DNA of 64,000 nt from Nitrobacter winogradskyi Nb-255 (lineage in GTDB: Bacteria > Pseudomonadota > Alphaproteobacteria > Rhizobiales > Xanthobacteraceae): the NCBI RefSeq assembly GCF_000012725.1, contig NC_007406.1, forward strand, positions 1,392,001 through 1,456,000, read 5' to 3'. A program made the translations under genes and the position numbers. The notes below the pieces were generated by a model. That model was not told where the DNA came from. It saw only the letters and a list, made by a program, of their open reading frames with translations, and did not search any database. Positions 38,821-47,513 of this stretch are shown here, in pieces. Numbering within the stretch: position 1 is the stretch's first letter; each line of letters opens with the position of its first letter.

Positions 38821-39771
38821 CTAGGTGTTCAGTCCCGGCATTTGATGGATTGGATCGATGATGAATCGATCGGGCTCTGAAGTCCATCGTTTGCAGATGA
38901 ACTCGTAGGGTGTGAGGCCTTTGAGCGTCTTCAGCCTTCGACCGAAGTTGTATGCCTTGATGAAGTCCTGAAGGTGCCGGCGCAGTTGGTCATGATTGTC
39001 GTAGTGGAAGCGCTTGACGGTGGCGTCCTTGATGGTGCGGTTCATCCGTTCCACCTGTCCGTTGGTCCAGGGATGGTTGATCCTGGTGAGCCTGTGCTCG
39101 ATGCCGTTCTCGTCGCAGACGCGATCGAAGATGTGGTGGAACGCATATTTGTGACGGGCGTGGTTGGTGAACTGGATGCCGTTGTCCGTCAGCACCGTGT
39201 GGATGGCATAGGGAACTGCCACGATGAGGTTGCGCAGGAACTGAGCCGCGACCATCTTGCCCGCCTCTTGGTGGAGCTCGGCGTAGGCGAACTTCGAAGT
39301 GCGGTCGATGGCCACGAACAGGCGCAGCTTGCCCTCAGCCGTCTGCACCTCGGCGATGTCGATGTGGAAGTAGCCGATCGGGTAGCTCCTGAACGTCTTC
39401 CTGATCGGCTTGTCGCCTTCGACCTCCGGGAGCCGGCTGATGCCGTGACGGTGCAGGCAGCGATGCAATGAAGACCGCGACAGGTGCGGGATCGTTGGCT
39501 GAAGCGCGTAGAGGCAATCATCGAGCGGCAACAGGGTATGCTTGCGGAAGGCGACGATGATCGCCTCCTCCTCGGATGAGAGCACCGTCGAGCGCGGATC
39601 TTTCGGTCCCGTCGGAAGGTCGGCCACCGAGGTCCGCTTCTTCCATTTTGCGACGGTCTTCTGGTTGATCCCGTAGCGTTTCGACAGCGCTCTCAGGCTC
39701 TCTTCACTATTTTGTATTGCTCGACGGATTGCCTCTGTCGTCGTGGCGCTCCCGTGAAGAACCTGTCCCAT
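38821..39771 (-). CDS. IS481-like transposase (copy 2), intact
   Basis: A 316-residue transposase from ATG 39771 (AGGA seven bases upstream): N-terminal HTH, rve catalytic core with the same DDE residues as copy 1, and the native C-terminus KGLTPYEFICKRWTSEPDRF. The stop TAG at 38821-38823 lies outside the element, in the CTAG target word, so the stop depends on the insertion site. Confidence 0.88.
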   Translation of the reverse strand: MGQVLHGSATTTEAIRRAIQNSEESLRALSKRYGINQKTVAKWKKRTSVADLPTGPKDPRSTVLSSEEEAIIVAFRKHTLLPLDDCLYALQPTIPHLSRSSLHRCLHRHGISRLPEVEGDKPIRKTFRSYPIGYFHIDIAEVQTAEGKLRLFVAIDRTSKFAYAELHQEAGKMVAAQFLRNLIVAVPYAIHTVLTDNGIQFTNHARHKYAFHHIFDRVCDENGIEHRLTRINHPWTNGQVERMNRTIKDATVKRFHYDNHDQLRRHLQDFIKAYNFGRRLKTLKGLTPYEFICKRWTSEPDRFIIDPIHQMPGLNT

Positions 39772-39828
39772 AGCGCATCCTTCCATTCTCCGGAAAATAA
39801 TGCACCATCAAATGCCGGGATCAAACAA
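38825..39828 (-). mobile_element. IS481-like element, copy 2
   Basis: A 1004-base copy of the element at 34326-35330. CTAG flanks both sides (38821-38824, 39829-39832). It adjoins type B IS5 copy 2, so both elements share one CTAG. Confidence 0.88.
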
Positions 39829-39831
39829 CTA

Positions 39832-40670
39832 GGTCATCGACTCATTAAATCGCAACTAGATGCGGATTGAGGCGAGCTTGATGGAGGTGAGGAAGTTGTC
39901 GTCACGTTTGTCATATCTGGTGGCGACGGCGCGATAGTGCTTGATTTTGTTGAAGAAGCGTTCGACCAGATTGCGCTTGCGATAGAGCCGTCTGTTGAAT
40001 TGCAAGGCCGCAACGCGATTTGACATCGGCTTCACATTGGCTCTCGCGCCGCGCGCGGCCAGCGTTTGACGCAGGGCGTTGGAGTCGTAGGCCCGGTCGG
40101 CCAGCAGCACGTCGCCGCGTTCGACGGTGTCGATCATGTCCTGCGCGCTACGCCCGTCATGGGCCTGGCCTTCGGTGATCTTGAGGACGATCGGCAGGCC
40201 GCAGGCATCCACCAGCGCGTGGATTTTGGTGGTCAGCCCGCCGCGCGAGCGACCCATGCAACGGGATCGCGTCTGTTTTTTTGACCGTTGGCCGCATGTT
40301 GATGCACGCGGATCGACGACGAATCGATCATTTGGATGTCGCCATCGTAAGCCTTTGAAACAGCCGACAGAATGCGATCCCACACGCCTGCCTTGCGCCA
40401 CCGGTTGAAGCGGTTCACGCAAGTGGTATGCGGGCCGTAGCGCGCTGGAATGTCCGCCCACGGCGCACCGGTGCGCAGCCGCCAGAAAATCCCGTTCAGC
40501 ACCCGCCGATCATCCACCCGTGCAACGCCGCGCGACTTGTTCGGCAACAGCGGCTGGATCACAGACCATTCAAAATCCGTCAGATCAAAACGTGCCATTC
40601 AATCCTCCCACCTCTGGAGATTGAATCACGCATCCCGTCCAAACGGAATCCCGTTTATGGGTTCGTGACC
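39832..40670 (-). mobile_element. IS5-family element, type B, copy 2
   Basis: An 839-base copy of the element at 33484-34322 with the same ends; CTAG at 39829-39832 and 40670-40673. It lies on the other end of the IS481-like element than copy 1 does, so the two pairs arose from separate insertions. Confidence 0.88.
39856..40598 (-). pseudogene. IS5-family transposase (type B copy 2), truncated by a nonsense codon
   Basis: Same two-frame structure as copy 1 with start at 40598 and the AAAAAAC slip site. A TGG to TAG change near 39856 ends the protein at SIRI, about eight residues early. Two amino-acid changes (Pro to Ser, Val to Ala) also differ. The catalytic residues are upstream of the stop, so it may keep some function. 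Confidence 0.8.
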
Positions 40671-41195
40671 TAGTTCGTCGCCATGTCTGACGTTTGCGCA
40701 AAAGGCTAGGTGGCCTTCAAGTTCTATGCGAACGCGGTATGTGCCGTGTGGTAGAACTGCTGCAACTCGCCATCGCTTTACGGGGGCAGGCGGCTGAGCC
40801 GCCATTTCATTGTTGGTGAAATTCACAACCTCTTTCCCGGTCGAGTCACTGGCTATAATTTTGATGGCAATTGGCTTCTGGTCCACTCGGGGATTTAGTT
40901 CGAACACGAGTCCATCGTTAGCTATCGCGACGTGTTCGACAAAGACGTACTTCCGCTCGAAGACTAATAGATCGTTGGACACAATAATCTTGTGCGCCCA
41001 TGACCTCGCTTGATCGCCCAGCATATCGCACAATGTCTCACGCTCGGCGATCGTTCGGCAAGATATCCATTGCAACGCCGTACCTAATGGAAATGGTGAT
41101 GCCGTTAGCACTTCCGCACAGCGGTGTTCGATAATTGATTTATCTCCGCTACTTTGGATGGTCAGAGGCACTAAAATGGTTCTGCCGCGTTGCAT
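40626..41195 (-). CDS. Hypothetical accessory protein, end altered by IS insertion
   Basis: A protein of about 189 residues from ATG 41195 (a TTG at 41222 is the longer alternative). It seems to be an alpha/beta protein with a C-terminal beta-sandwich-like region (VAAVLPHGTYRVRIELEGHLAF). No family is recognised. Without the insertion the frame reads GDELV then TGA; the IS at CTAG changes this to a 14-residue tail encoded by the IS end (GHEPINGIPFGRDA). So the gene is almost intact. Its GC is lower than that of core genes, consistent with acquired DNA. It is divergent from the macrodomain gene. Confidence 0.55.
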   Translation of the reverse strand: MQRGRTILVPLTIQSSGDKSIIEHRCAEVLTASPFPLGTALQWISCRTIAERETLCDMLGDQARSWAHKIIVSNDLLVFERKYVFVEHVAIANDGLVFELNPRVDQKPIAIKIIASDSTGKEVVNFTNNEMAAQPPAPVKRWRVAAVLPHGTYRVRIELEGHLAFCANVRHGDELGHEPINGIPFGRDA

Positions 41196-41329
41196 TAATT
41201 CGTTAACAATTATCGACCTCAATCTAGCGATCTATTTACAATCTGGGATTCGCTGTGCTGAGTAATTTCGTTCGCGATCGAATTTGGGTCCAGCCAGATA
41301 ACTGGCCGTCGTCCGACATTTGCGGAAGA

Positions 41330-41398
41330 ATGATGCTTACCTATCGGCGCACAAGTCTTCTTGAATCCACGGCACAAACATTGGTCAATACAGTCAAC
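41330..41398 (+). pseudogene. 5 prime part of a macrodomain gene
   Basis: ATG 41330 (GGAAGA upstream) begins MMLTYRRTSLLESTAQTLVN and continues TVN before the IS3-like element begins. The pattern LLES.A..LVNTVN is the start of a macrodomain (ADP-ribose-binding fold, DarG-like branch). The rest is at 42911-43259. A 34-base direct repeat of the end of this part recurs on the far side of the element. Confidence 0.75.
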
Positions 41399-41529
41399 TT
41401 GTCCGCCGTCAGGGCTCTTGAGACAGTTTAGGGGTTTTCGGGAAGGGAGGATTTCTGGATCATCGCAGCCAATTTGGAGCGCAGATGAGATAGAAATCCG
41501 GGCCGGAGAAAGCACCGGCAGAGCAGGTC

Positions 41530-41859
41530 GTGAAGGACATCCGCCGGGCAACGCGCCGGCAGTTCTCGGCTGAAGAGAAGATCCGCATCGTGCTGGAAGG
41601 CGTGCGCGGCGAGGAGAGCATCGCCGAGCTGTGTCGGCGCGAGGGGATCGCCTCGTCGATGTATTACGGCTGGTCGAAGGAGTTCCTCGACGCCGGCAAG
41701 CGCCGTCTCGCTGGTGACACGGCCCGCGCCGCGACGTCGGACGAGGTGAAAGAGCTGCGCCGTGAGGCGCAGGCCCTGAAGGAGGCCGTGGCCGATCTCA
41801 CCCTGGAAAACCGCCTGCTGAAAAAAAGCATGCTCGCGGATGGGGAGGACGACACATGA
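41530..41859 (+). CDS. Transposase OrfA (HTH) of the IS3-like element
   Basis: A 109-residue HTH_Tnp_1-type protein: RRQFSAEEKIRIVLEGVRGE, then SIAELCRREGIASSMYYGW (HTH) and a C-terminal leucine-zipper coiled coil (VKELRREAQALKEAVADLTL). It binds the element ends and partners OrfB. Its stop overlaps the start of OrfB (ATGA), indicating translational coupling rather than the programmed frameshift of classic IS3. Confidence 0.85.
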   Translation: MKDIRRATRRQFSAEEKIRIVLEGVRGEESIAELCRREGIASSMYYGWSKEFLDAGKRRLAGDTARAATSDEVKELRREAQALKEAVADLTLENRLLKKSMLADGEDDT

Positions 41860-42836
41860 GGTATCCTGCATCCGAAAAGGCCGAGATCATTCGCCTGGTC
41901 GAGGCCTCGCATCTGCCGGCACGGCGAACCCTGGACAAGCTCGGCATCCCGCGCGCCACGTTCTATCGCTGGTACGATCGCTATCTCACCGGTGGGATCG
42001 AGGCTCTGGCCGATCATCGCTCGCGGCCGGATCGTGTCTGGAACCGGATTCCTGACCCAATCCGGGCCGAGATCGTCGAGCTGGCGCTGCGCGAAACGGA
42101 GCTGAGCCCGCGCGAGCTGGCGGTGCGCTTCACCGACGAGAAGCGCTACTTTGTCTCGGAGGCGTCGGTATATCGGCTGCTGAAGGCTCATGATCTCATC
42201 ACCAGCCCAGCCTATATCGTCATCAAGGCGGCGTCTGAGTTCAAGGACAAGACGACAGCGCCCAACCAGCTCTGGCAAACCGACTTCACCTACCTGAAGA
42301 TCACGGGTTGGGGCTGGTATTATCTCTCGACCGTGCTCGACGACTTCTCCCGCTTCATCGTCGCCTGGAAGCTCTGCGCCACGATGCGGGCGGATGACGT
42401 CACCGCCACGCTCGATCTGGCTCTGGCGGCATCGGGGCTCGACCAGATCACGGTCGCGCATCGGCCGAGGCTGTTGAGCGACAACGGCGCCTCATACATC
42501 TCGGCCGAACTCGCTACCTGGCTCGACGGCAAGGGCATGAAACACGTTCGCGGCGCGCCGTATCATCCCCAGACGCAGGGCAAGATCGAGCGCTGGCATC
42601 AGACCCTGAAGAACCGCATCCTGCTGGAAAACTACTATCTGCCCGGCGACCTTGAACGGCAGGTCGCGGCCTTCGTCGAGCACTACAATCACGGCCGCTA
42701 TCACGAGAGCATCGATAATCTCACGCCCGCTGACGTCTACTTCGGCCGCGGGCAGACCATCCTCACCGAACGCGAAAGGATCAAACGCCAGACCATCCAC
42801 CAAAGACGCTTGCAGCATCACCTGCAGGCCGCCTAA
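41856..42836 (+). CDS. Transposase OrfB (DDE integrase) of the IS3-like element
   Basis: A 326-residue rve-type integrase. An N-terminal HTH (TLDKLGIPRATFYRWYDRY) precedes the catalytic core with D in LWQTDFTYLKI, D in LLSDNGASYIS and E in GKIERWHQTLKN. The C-terminus (HYNHGRYHESIDNLTPADVY) is typical. It starts inside the stop of OrfA. Both ORFs are intact. Confidence 0.88.
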   Translation: MRYPASEKAEIIRLVEASHLPARRTLDKLGIPRATFYRWYDRYLTGGIEALADHRSRPDRVWNRIPDPIRAEIVELALRETELSPRELAVRFTDEKRYFVSEASVYRLLKAHDLITSPAYIVIKAASEFKDKTTAPNQLWQTDFTYLKITGWGWYYLSTVLDDFSRFIVAWKLCATMRADDVTATLDLALAASGLDQITVAHRPRLLSDNGASYISAELATWLDGKGMKHVRGAPYHPQTQGKIERWHQTLKNRILLENYYLPGDLERQVAAFVEHYNHGRYHESIDNLTPADVYFGRGQTILTERERIKRQTIHQRRLQHHLQAA

Positions 42837-42848
42837 CCTCAAACCCAG

Positions 42849-43259
42849 ATGAGCCAGAACCTCCGTTCCCGTGACCCCGGAACAGTCTCAATTCATCTGA
42901 CGACGGACAAATCCACGGCACAAACATTGGTCAATACAGTCAACTGTGTTGGCGTTATGGGAAAAGGCATTGCGCTTGAATTCAAGAAGCGTCAGCCGGA
43001 TATGTTCGACGCGTATAAACGCATTTGCGATAAGAAGCTGCTTACACCCGGTAAGCTGTGGTTATGGCGCGGTAACGAGCACCTTACGCTAAACTTTCCA
43101 ACGAAGATTCACTGGCGTAATCCCTCAAAGTTGGAATGGATTGAGTCTGGGCTTAGGAAGTTTGTAGAGAACTACAAAGCACTAGGAATTTCGGAGATTT
43201 CGTTTCCGCGCCTTGGTTGCGGAAATGGTGGCTTGGATTGGGATGATGTGGCCCAGTGA
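42849..43259 (+). pseudogene. 3 prime part of the macrodomain gene
   Basis: The frame enters from the IS end (first ATG 42849) and from 42911 repeats STAQTLVNTVN, then runs CVGVMGKGIALEFKKRQPDM and ISFPRLGCGNGGLDWDDV. These are the ADP-ribose-binding loops of a DarG/TARG1-like macrodomain, which can remove ADP-ribose from DNA or protein. After DDV the frame ends early (AQ then TGA), but a one-base shift reads MERYLSPLP, the expected continuation, so the C-terminus is frameshifted. Because of the long flanking repeat, nearly the whole domain is still open downstream of the element. Confidence 0.75.
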
Positions 43260-43333
43260 TGGAGCGCTATTTGTCCCCACTCCCAGGATCCGGTGACTAT
43301 GGTACAAATAGAGAACATTTTTGTTTTTGTCAA

Positions 43334-43912
43334 TTATTCCCGTAGTTTAATCTCAGATAATTCTGTAGGCATCGCTGTGGTTGCGGCGGCCTGCCTACCT
43401 CTCCTCCTCGCTCCCCTCTCCCTCAGCGCCGGATGATCCTTCTCCACCGGCATATTCGCATCGATCACCAAATCCAGCGCCTCCTGCGGGGCACAGTCGA
43501 TGTCGACGCCGCCGCGGCGCATCTCCTTGAGCGCGGCGCGGATCGCCTCCTGCTCGTTGAGAACCTCCCGGCCGGTGCGCGAGGGGCCGATGACAGGCCA
43601 GTGACGATTTCGGGTCCTGGCCTCCAGCCGCGCCATCTTTAAGGCCTCCATCGCCTGCATCAGCTTGTCGATGTCGGTGTCCGGCTTCTCCTCCAGGTCG
43701 CGCACCATACGCTCGGCGATCGCAACCAGCCGTCCTGTCAACGCGGCCGTCTTTTGCCGTGGGCCGGCCCGCCAGAGCGGCACGTCATAGGAATGGCGCG
43801 CAGCGAACGCCGGGCGCGTCCAGCCATGATTGCGCTTCCAAAGCGTTATCGTCGAATGGTTGACTCCGGTTCGGGCCTGTATCTGCGCAAAGGTTAGCGT
43901 GGTCGTCTCCAC
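43334..43912 (-). CDS. HTH protein, terminase-small-subunit-like
   Basis: A 192-residue protein starting with GTG at 43912. Residues 6-30 form an HTH (TFAQIQARTGVNHSTITLWK then RNHGW), and the rest is charged helix, with an Arg-rich tail (RERGARRRGRQ). The domain order resembles that of small DNA-packaging or phage-like DNA-binding proteins. No phage structural genes are nearby, so this is a guess. It is the last gene before the cynS upstream region. Confidence 0.5.
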   Translation of the reverse strand: METTTLTFAQIQARTGVNHSTITLWKRNHGWTRPAFAARHSYDVPLWRAGPRQKTAALTGRLVAIAERMVRDLEEKPDTDIDKLMQAMEALKMARLEARTRNRHWPVIGPSRTGREVLNEQEAIRAALKEMRRGGVDIDCAPQEALDLVIDANMPVEKDHPALRERGARRRGRQAAATTAMPTELSEIKLRE

Positions 43913-44340
43913 AAGGTGCCGTACGGCACGGACGCTGGAATCCGGATGCGGCCGCCGTGTGCCCTTTGGTCGGTCGGTTGCCTGAATGGCGGGCGGACCT
44001 GCAACGGTCGAACCATCGGCGGGTTTCGTCCGGTTTGACGCGGAGGCGGGCGAGGGTGGGAGGAATGTGCGGCGGGGTCATGTGGTGGAATATAATCCTA
44101 TTATCCGGCGACGGCAAGGGAGGAGGGGGTGAAACGGTCGCCCCGTTGAACTGGGCGCTTCATGACGGGTGCCCGCTGATGCGGCAGGCGTTGCGTAAAT
44201 TCTGGTCAATCGCCCGCCGTCGGCACGGCTTTCCGCGTCACTTCTGGCCTTCAAACCCCGTATTCCAGCCGAATCCGCCATGGCACGGGCATTGCAATGG
44301 ATGGGTGGTCCAAGGCTAGCTTTTCAGACGGGAGACAACG
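43913..44340. other. Region upstream of cynS
   Basis: About 430 bases without a supported gene. It should hold the promoters of cynS and of the HTH gene. No CynR-type regulator gene or obvious operator is seen. Confidence 0.4.
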
Positions 44341-44829
44341 ATGAAGCGATCCGACCTCACCGAAAAGATTCTCGACATCAAGCGCGAGAAGGAATGGAGC
44401 TGGTCATACATCGCCGGCGAGATCGGCGGTTGTTCCGATATCCTGATCGTCAGCGCATTGCTCGGCCACATGAAGCTGACCAAGTCGCAGGCGGCGGTTG
44501 CCGGAAAGCTGTTCGGCCTTTCCAAGACGGAAATCGCGATGCTCAACGAGGTGCCTGTGCGCGGCGCGGGCGTTCCCATGCCGCCGACCGATCCCTTGAT
44601 CTATCGCCTGTACGAACTGGTAATGATCAACGGACCGGCGCTGAAAGTGCTGATCGAGGAAGAGTTTGGCGATGGCATCATGTCGGCGATCGACTTCGAC
44701 CTCGAGCTTGCGCGCGTCGCCAGCCCGAAGGGCGATCGCGTCAAGATCGGCATGTGCGGCAAGTTCCTTCCGTTCAAGTATACCGCCGCCAGCGAGCAGC
44801 ATCGGGAGCGTCACCTCGAAGAGGCCTGA
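44341..44829 (+). CDS. cynS: Cyanate hydratase (cyanase)
   Basis: A 162-residue cyanase that converts cyanate plus bicarbonate to carbamate and CO2, giving ammonia. The catalytic triad aligns with E. coli R96, E99 and S122 with a constant offset of seven: R89 and E92 in YRLYELV, S115 in GIMSAIDF. The N-terminal HTH-like dimer domain (WSYIAGEIGG) is present and the C-terminus ends FLPFKYTAA. It is monocistronic, with a hairpin just downstream. If the organism is a nitrite oxidiser, cyanase could supply ammonia to partner ammonia oxidisers, as reported for other nitrite oxidisers. Confidence 0.95.
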   Translation: MKRSDLTEKILDIKREKEWSWSYIAGEIGGCSDILIVSALLGHMKLTKSQAAVAGKLFGLSKTEIAMLNEVPVRGAGVPMPPTDPLIYRLYELVMINGPALKVLIEEEFGDGIMSAIDFDLELARVASPKGDRVKIGMCGKFLPFKYTAASEQHRERHLEEA

Positions 44830-44871
44830 TTCAACTGCGTTGGATCAGAGCCCTCGCTTATCTTTTTGTTC

Positions 44872-44897
44872 GAACATGATCTTATCGGATCATGTTC
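44872..44897. terminator. Palindrome downstream of cynS, possible terminator
   Basis: GAACATGATC (44872-44881), loop TTATCG, GATCATGTTC (44888-44897), a perfect 10-base stem preceded by TTTTTG. It belongs to the same GATCATG repeat family found at 54185 and 63911, and sits 43 bases after the cynS stop. Confidence 0.55.
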
Positions 44898-45062
44898 TAA
44901 CGGCTCGACCCGGCTTGGTTATCGTGGAGAGCAGGGGCGATGGCGCGGCAGATCGCCTTGAGCGACCCGCGTCGCGCTCCTGAATTCCGACCTTATCATC
45001 CCCGCCCGGCGCAAAGCCGGGCGCGGGTGGTCGCGGCCGCGAAAATAACGCGGAGAGAAGCC

Positions 45063-45389
45063 TTACGTCCCCGCCTTTACCTGGGCGATAGCCTCCGCCA
45101 AGAATAGGTTCATCTGCGCGCGGACCTGCTGCTCGGTGAGCGCGATGCCCTTGGCGGTGAGGTCGCCCATCACTTTCTGAAAAACGTCGTCGTCACCCGG
45201 CTGTTCGAAGTCGGCGGCGATGACCTCCTTGGCATAGGCATTGGCGGCGTCGCCGGTAATTCCGAGCTTCTCCGCGACCCATAATCCCAGCAGCTTGTTG
45301 CGGCGGGCCTCAGCCTTGAATTTCTGCTCCTCGTCGAGCGCGAACTTCTTCTCAAAACCTTCTTCACGCTTGTCGAATGATGTGCTCAT
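45063..45389 (-). CDS. F1-ATPase zeta inhibitor (DUF1476)
   Basis: A 108-residue protein of the DUF1476 family, which includes the alphaproteobacterial zeta subunit that inhibits ATP hydrolysis by F1FO-ATPase. The N-terminus (MSTSFDKREEGFEKKFALDE) corresponds to the inhibitory helix of zeta; the remaining four-helix bundle is EQQVRAQMNLFLAEAIAQ at the end. It is divergent from purC, a common arrangement in the group from general knowledge. Confidence 0.88.
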   Translation of the reverse strand: MSTSFDKREEGFEKKFALDEEQKFKAEARRNKLLGLWVAEKLGITGDAANAYAKEVIAADFEQPGDDDVFQKVMGDLTAKGIALTEQQVRAQMNLFLAEAIAQVKAGT

Positions 45390-45733
45390 GGCTTGGGTCC
45401 GGTTCCATTGTTGCCGAAGCTTTTAATCCGTCCGCTGGCGCGGCCGGTTTAATATCCTAGATCACATTCCTAAATAAGGAAGGGCCGATCCGGGAACAAC
45501 GGGCGCAAGGTCGCAGGGTGAGGCGGGTAAAACTTCGCGCGGGACGGTCGGCATTGATTGTACTTGGAGACTCAATCGGCTACCCTGCGGACAGGCTGGG
45601 TTCTTGTTCTGTTTCCTGTTCTTGACCGGGATGGGTCCGGAACTCCTGGCCTTCGCGGCAGCTCCGCCACGGTCACATCAAGCGCTCGGAGCACACCAAC
45701 TTCATGGATTTCAACAACACACGGTACATCCCA
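45390..45733. other. Divergent promoter region zeta inhibitor / purC
   Basis: About 340 bases without a supported gene; the only open frame here is the upstream extension of purC. It should hold the promoter of the pur operon. No purine riboswitch or PurR-like operator is visible. Confidence 0.4.
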
Positions 45734-46501
45734 ATGAGCCGTCGGCGTCGCATATACGAAGGCAAGGCCAAGGTGCTTTACGAAGGACCGGAGCCGGGCA
45801 CCCTGATTCAACACTTCAAGGACGACGCGACCGCGTTCAATGCCAAGAAGCATCAGGTGATCGAGGGCAAGGGTGTCCTCAACAACAGGATTTCGGAGTA
45901 CCTGTTCCAGCACCTCAACGACATCGGGGTGCCGACGCATTTCATCCGTCGTCTCAACATGCGCGAGCAGTTGATCCGCGAGGTCGAGATCGTGCCGCTG
46001 GAAGTCGTGGTCCGCAACGTCGCGGCGGGGTCGCTGTCGCAGCGACTCGGCATCGAGGAGGGCACCCAGCTTCCGCGCTCCATCATCGAATTCTACTACA
46101 AGAACGACCAGCTCAACGACCCCATGGTGTCGGAAGAGCACGTCACGGCGTTCGGCTGGGCGACGCCGCAGGAAATCGACGACATCATGGCGCTGGCGAT
46201 CCGCGTCAACGACTTCCTGACCGGGCTGTTTCTCGGCATCGGCATCCGGCTTGTCGATTTCAAGATGGAATGCGGCCGGCTGTTCGAGAATGAGATGATG
46301 CGAATCGTCGTCGCCGATGAAATATCGCCGGACTCGTGCCGGCTGTGGGACATCAAGTCGAACGAGAAGCTCGACAAGGATGTTTTCCGTCGCGATCTCG
46401 GCGGGCTTCTGGAAGCCTACACCGAAGTTGCCAAGCGGCTCGGCATCCTCATGGAGAACGAGCGGCCGATCGGCGCCGGCCCGGTGCTGGTGAAGGGATA
46501 A
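45734..46501 (+). CDS. purC: SAICAR synthetase
   Basis: A 255-residue phosphoribosylaminoimidazole-succinocarboxamide synthase, step 7 of purine synthesis (CAIR plus aspartate plus ATP). Signature segments are [18 protein letters not shown] at the start, [14 protein letters not shown] and [18 protein letters not shown] 45734 gives the standard N-terminus; an upstream ATG at 45704 would add ten residues. It is the first gene of the pur operon. Confidence 0.95.
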   Translation: MSRRRRIYEGKAKVLYEGPEPGTLIQHFKDDATAFNAKKHQVIEGKGVLNNRISEYLFQHLNDIGVPTHFIRRLNMREQLIREVEIVPLEVVVRNVAAGSLSQRLGIEEGTQLPRSIIEFYYKNDQLNDPMVSEEHVTAFGWATPQEIDDIMALAIRVNDFLTGLFLGIGIRLVDFKMECGRLFENEMMRIVVADEISPDSCRLWDIKSNEKLDKDVFRRDLGGLLEAYTEVAKRLGILMENERPIGAGPVLVKG

Positions 46502-46559
46502 TCGTCCCTCTCCCTTGCGGGAGAGGGTGACGGGCAGCACAGGCAGGTTACGTTTCAAG

Positions 46560-46799
46560 ATGAAGGCACGCGTCACTGTTACGTTGAAAGCCGGCGTTCT
46601 CGATCCGCAGGGCAAGGCCATCGAGGGAGCGCTGAAATCGCTCGGCGTCGATGGCATAGCCAGCGTGCGGCAGGGCAAGGTGTTCGATATCGAGCTTGAC
46701 GGCGACAAGACGAAGGCGGAAGCCGCGCTCAAGGCGGCCGCCGACAAGCTGTTGGCCAATACCGTGATCGAGAACTATCGCGTCGAGGTTCTGGGCTAG
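46560..46799 (+). CDS. purS: FGAM synthase, PurS subunit
   Basis: A 79-residue PurS, the small structural subunit that joins PurL and PurQ in the three-part FGAM synthase. Start MKARVTVTLKAGVLDPQGKA and the SVRQGKVFDIELDG strand are characteristic. Start at ATG 46560; it ends 12 bases before purQ. Confidence 0.95.
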   Translation: MKARVTVTLKAGVLDPQGKAIEGALKSLGVDGIASVRQGKVFDIELDGDKTKAEAALKAAADKLLANTVIENYRVEVLG

Positions 46800-46811
46800 G
46801 CGACGCACGAC

Positions 46812-47513
46812 ATGAAGTCCGCAGTTCTCGTTTTTCCCGGCATCAATCGCGAGCGCGACATGGCGCGCGCGTTGCGGCTGGTGTCCGGGCGCGAGCCCGC
46901 GATGGTGTGGCACGCGGAGACTTCGCTGCCCGAAGGCACCGATCTTGTCGTGGCGCCGGGCGGCTTTTCCTACGGCGACTACTTACGCTGCGGCGCCATC
47001 GCCGCGCGCGCGCCGGTCATGGACGCGGTGCGCGCCTTCGCGTCGGACGGCGGTCTTGTGCTCGGCGTCTGCAACGGATTTCAGATTCTCTGCGAGTCCG
47101 GGTTGCTGCCCGGAATCCTCATGCGCAACGCGCGGCTGAAGTTCATCTGTCATGACGTGCATCTGCGGGTCGAACGCTCGGATACGCCGTTCACGCGCGG
47201 CTACAATGCGGGGCAGGTGATCCGCGTGCCCGTCGCCCATGGCGAGGGCAACTATGCCGCCGACGAGGACACCATTCGCCGCCTCGAAGGCGAGGGGCGT
47301 GTGCTCTATCGTTATTGCTCGGCGTCAGGCGAGGTCGGCGACACGCATAATATCAACGGTGCGGCGCAGTCGATCGCCGGCATCGTCAATGAACGCGGCA
47401 ACGTACTCGGCATGATGCCGCATCCGGAAAATCACGTCGAAGATATCATGGGCTGCACCGACGGGCGCGGCCTGTTCGCGGGCCTCGTCGCGCATCTGGA
47501 GCGGGCGGCGTGA
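46812..47513 (+). CDS. purQ: FGAM synthase, PurQ glutaminase subunit
   Basis: A 233-residue class I glutamine amidotransferase that supplies ammonia to PurL. The catalytic Cys is C87 in GVCNGFQ and the His/Glu pair is in [11 protein letters not shown]. The stop overlaps the start of an unrelated gene (GTGA), instead of leading to purL directly. Confidence 0.95.
   Translation: MKSAVLVFPGINRERDMARALRLVSGREPAMVWHAETSLPEGTDLVVAPGGFSYGDYLRCGAIAARAPVMDAVRAFASDGGLVLGVCNGFQILCESGLLPGILMRNARLKFICHDVHLRVERSDTPFTRGYNAGQVIRVPVAHGEGNYAADEDTIRRLEGEGRVLYRYCSASGEVGDTHNINGAAQSIAGIVNERGNVLGMMPHPENHVEDIMGCTDGRGLFAGLVAHLERAA

Larger units (their letters stand above)
41399..42910 (+). mobile_element. IS3-like two-ORF element with long flanking repeat
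   Basis: A 1512-base element. Ends TTGTCCGCCGTCAG...TTGAGACAGTT and (inverted) TTGTCCGTCGTCAG...TTGAGACTGTT form imperfect terminal repeats of about 30 bases. It interrupts the macrodomain gene. Outside the ends a 34-base direct repeat is found (41365-41398 and 42911-42944), far longer than the 3-5 bases typical of IS3. Confidence 0.85.

Noticed and set aside
41330-43260. Active DarTG toxin-antitoxin system
   Set aside because: Only a macrodomain half is present, it is split by an IS and frameshifted, and no DarT toxin gene is adjacent.
43785-44117. Minus-strand ORF of 110 codons upstream of the HTH gene
   Set aside because: Overlaps the start of the HTH gene in another frame and the cynS promoter region; no recognisable features.
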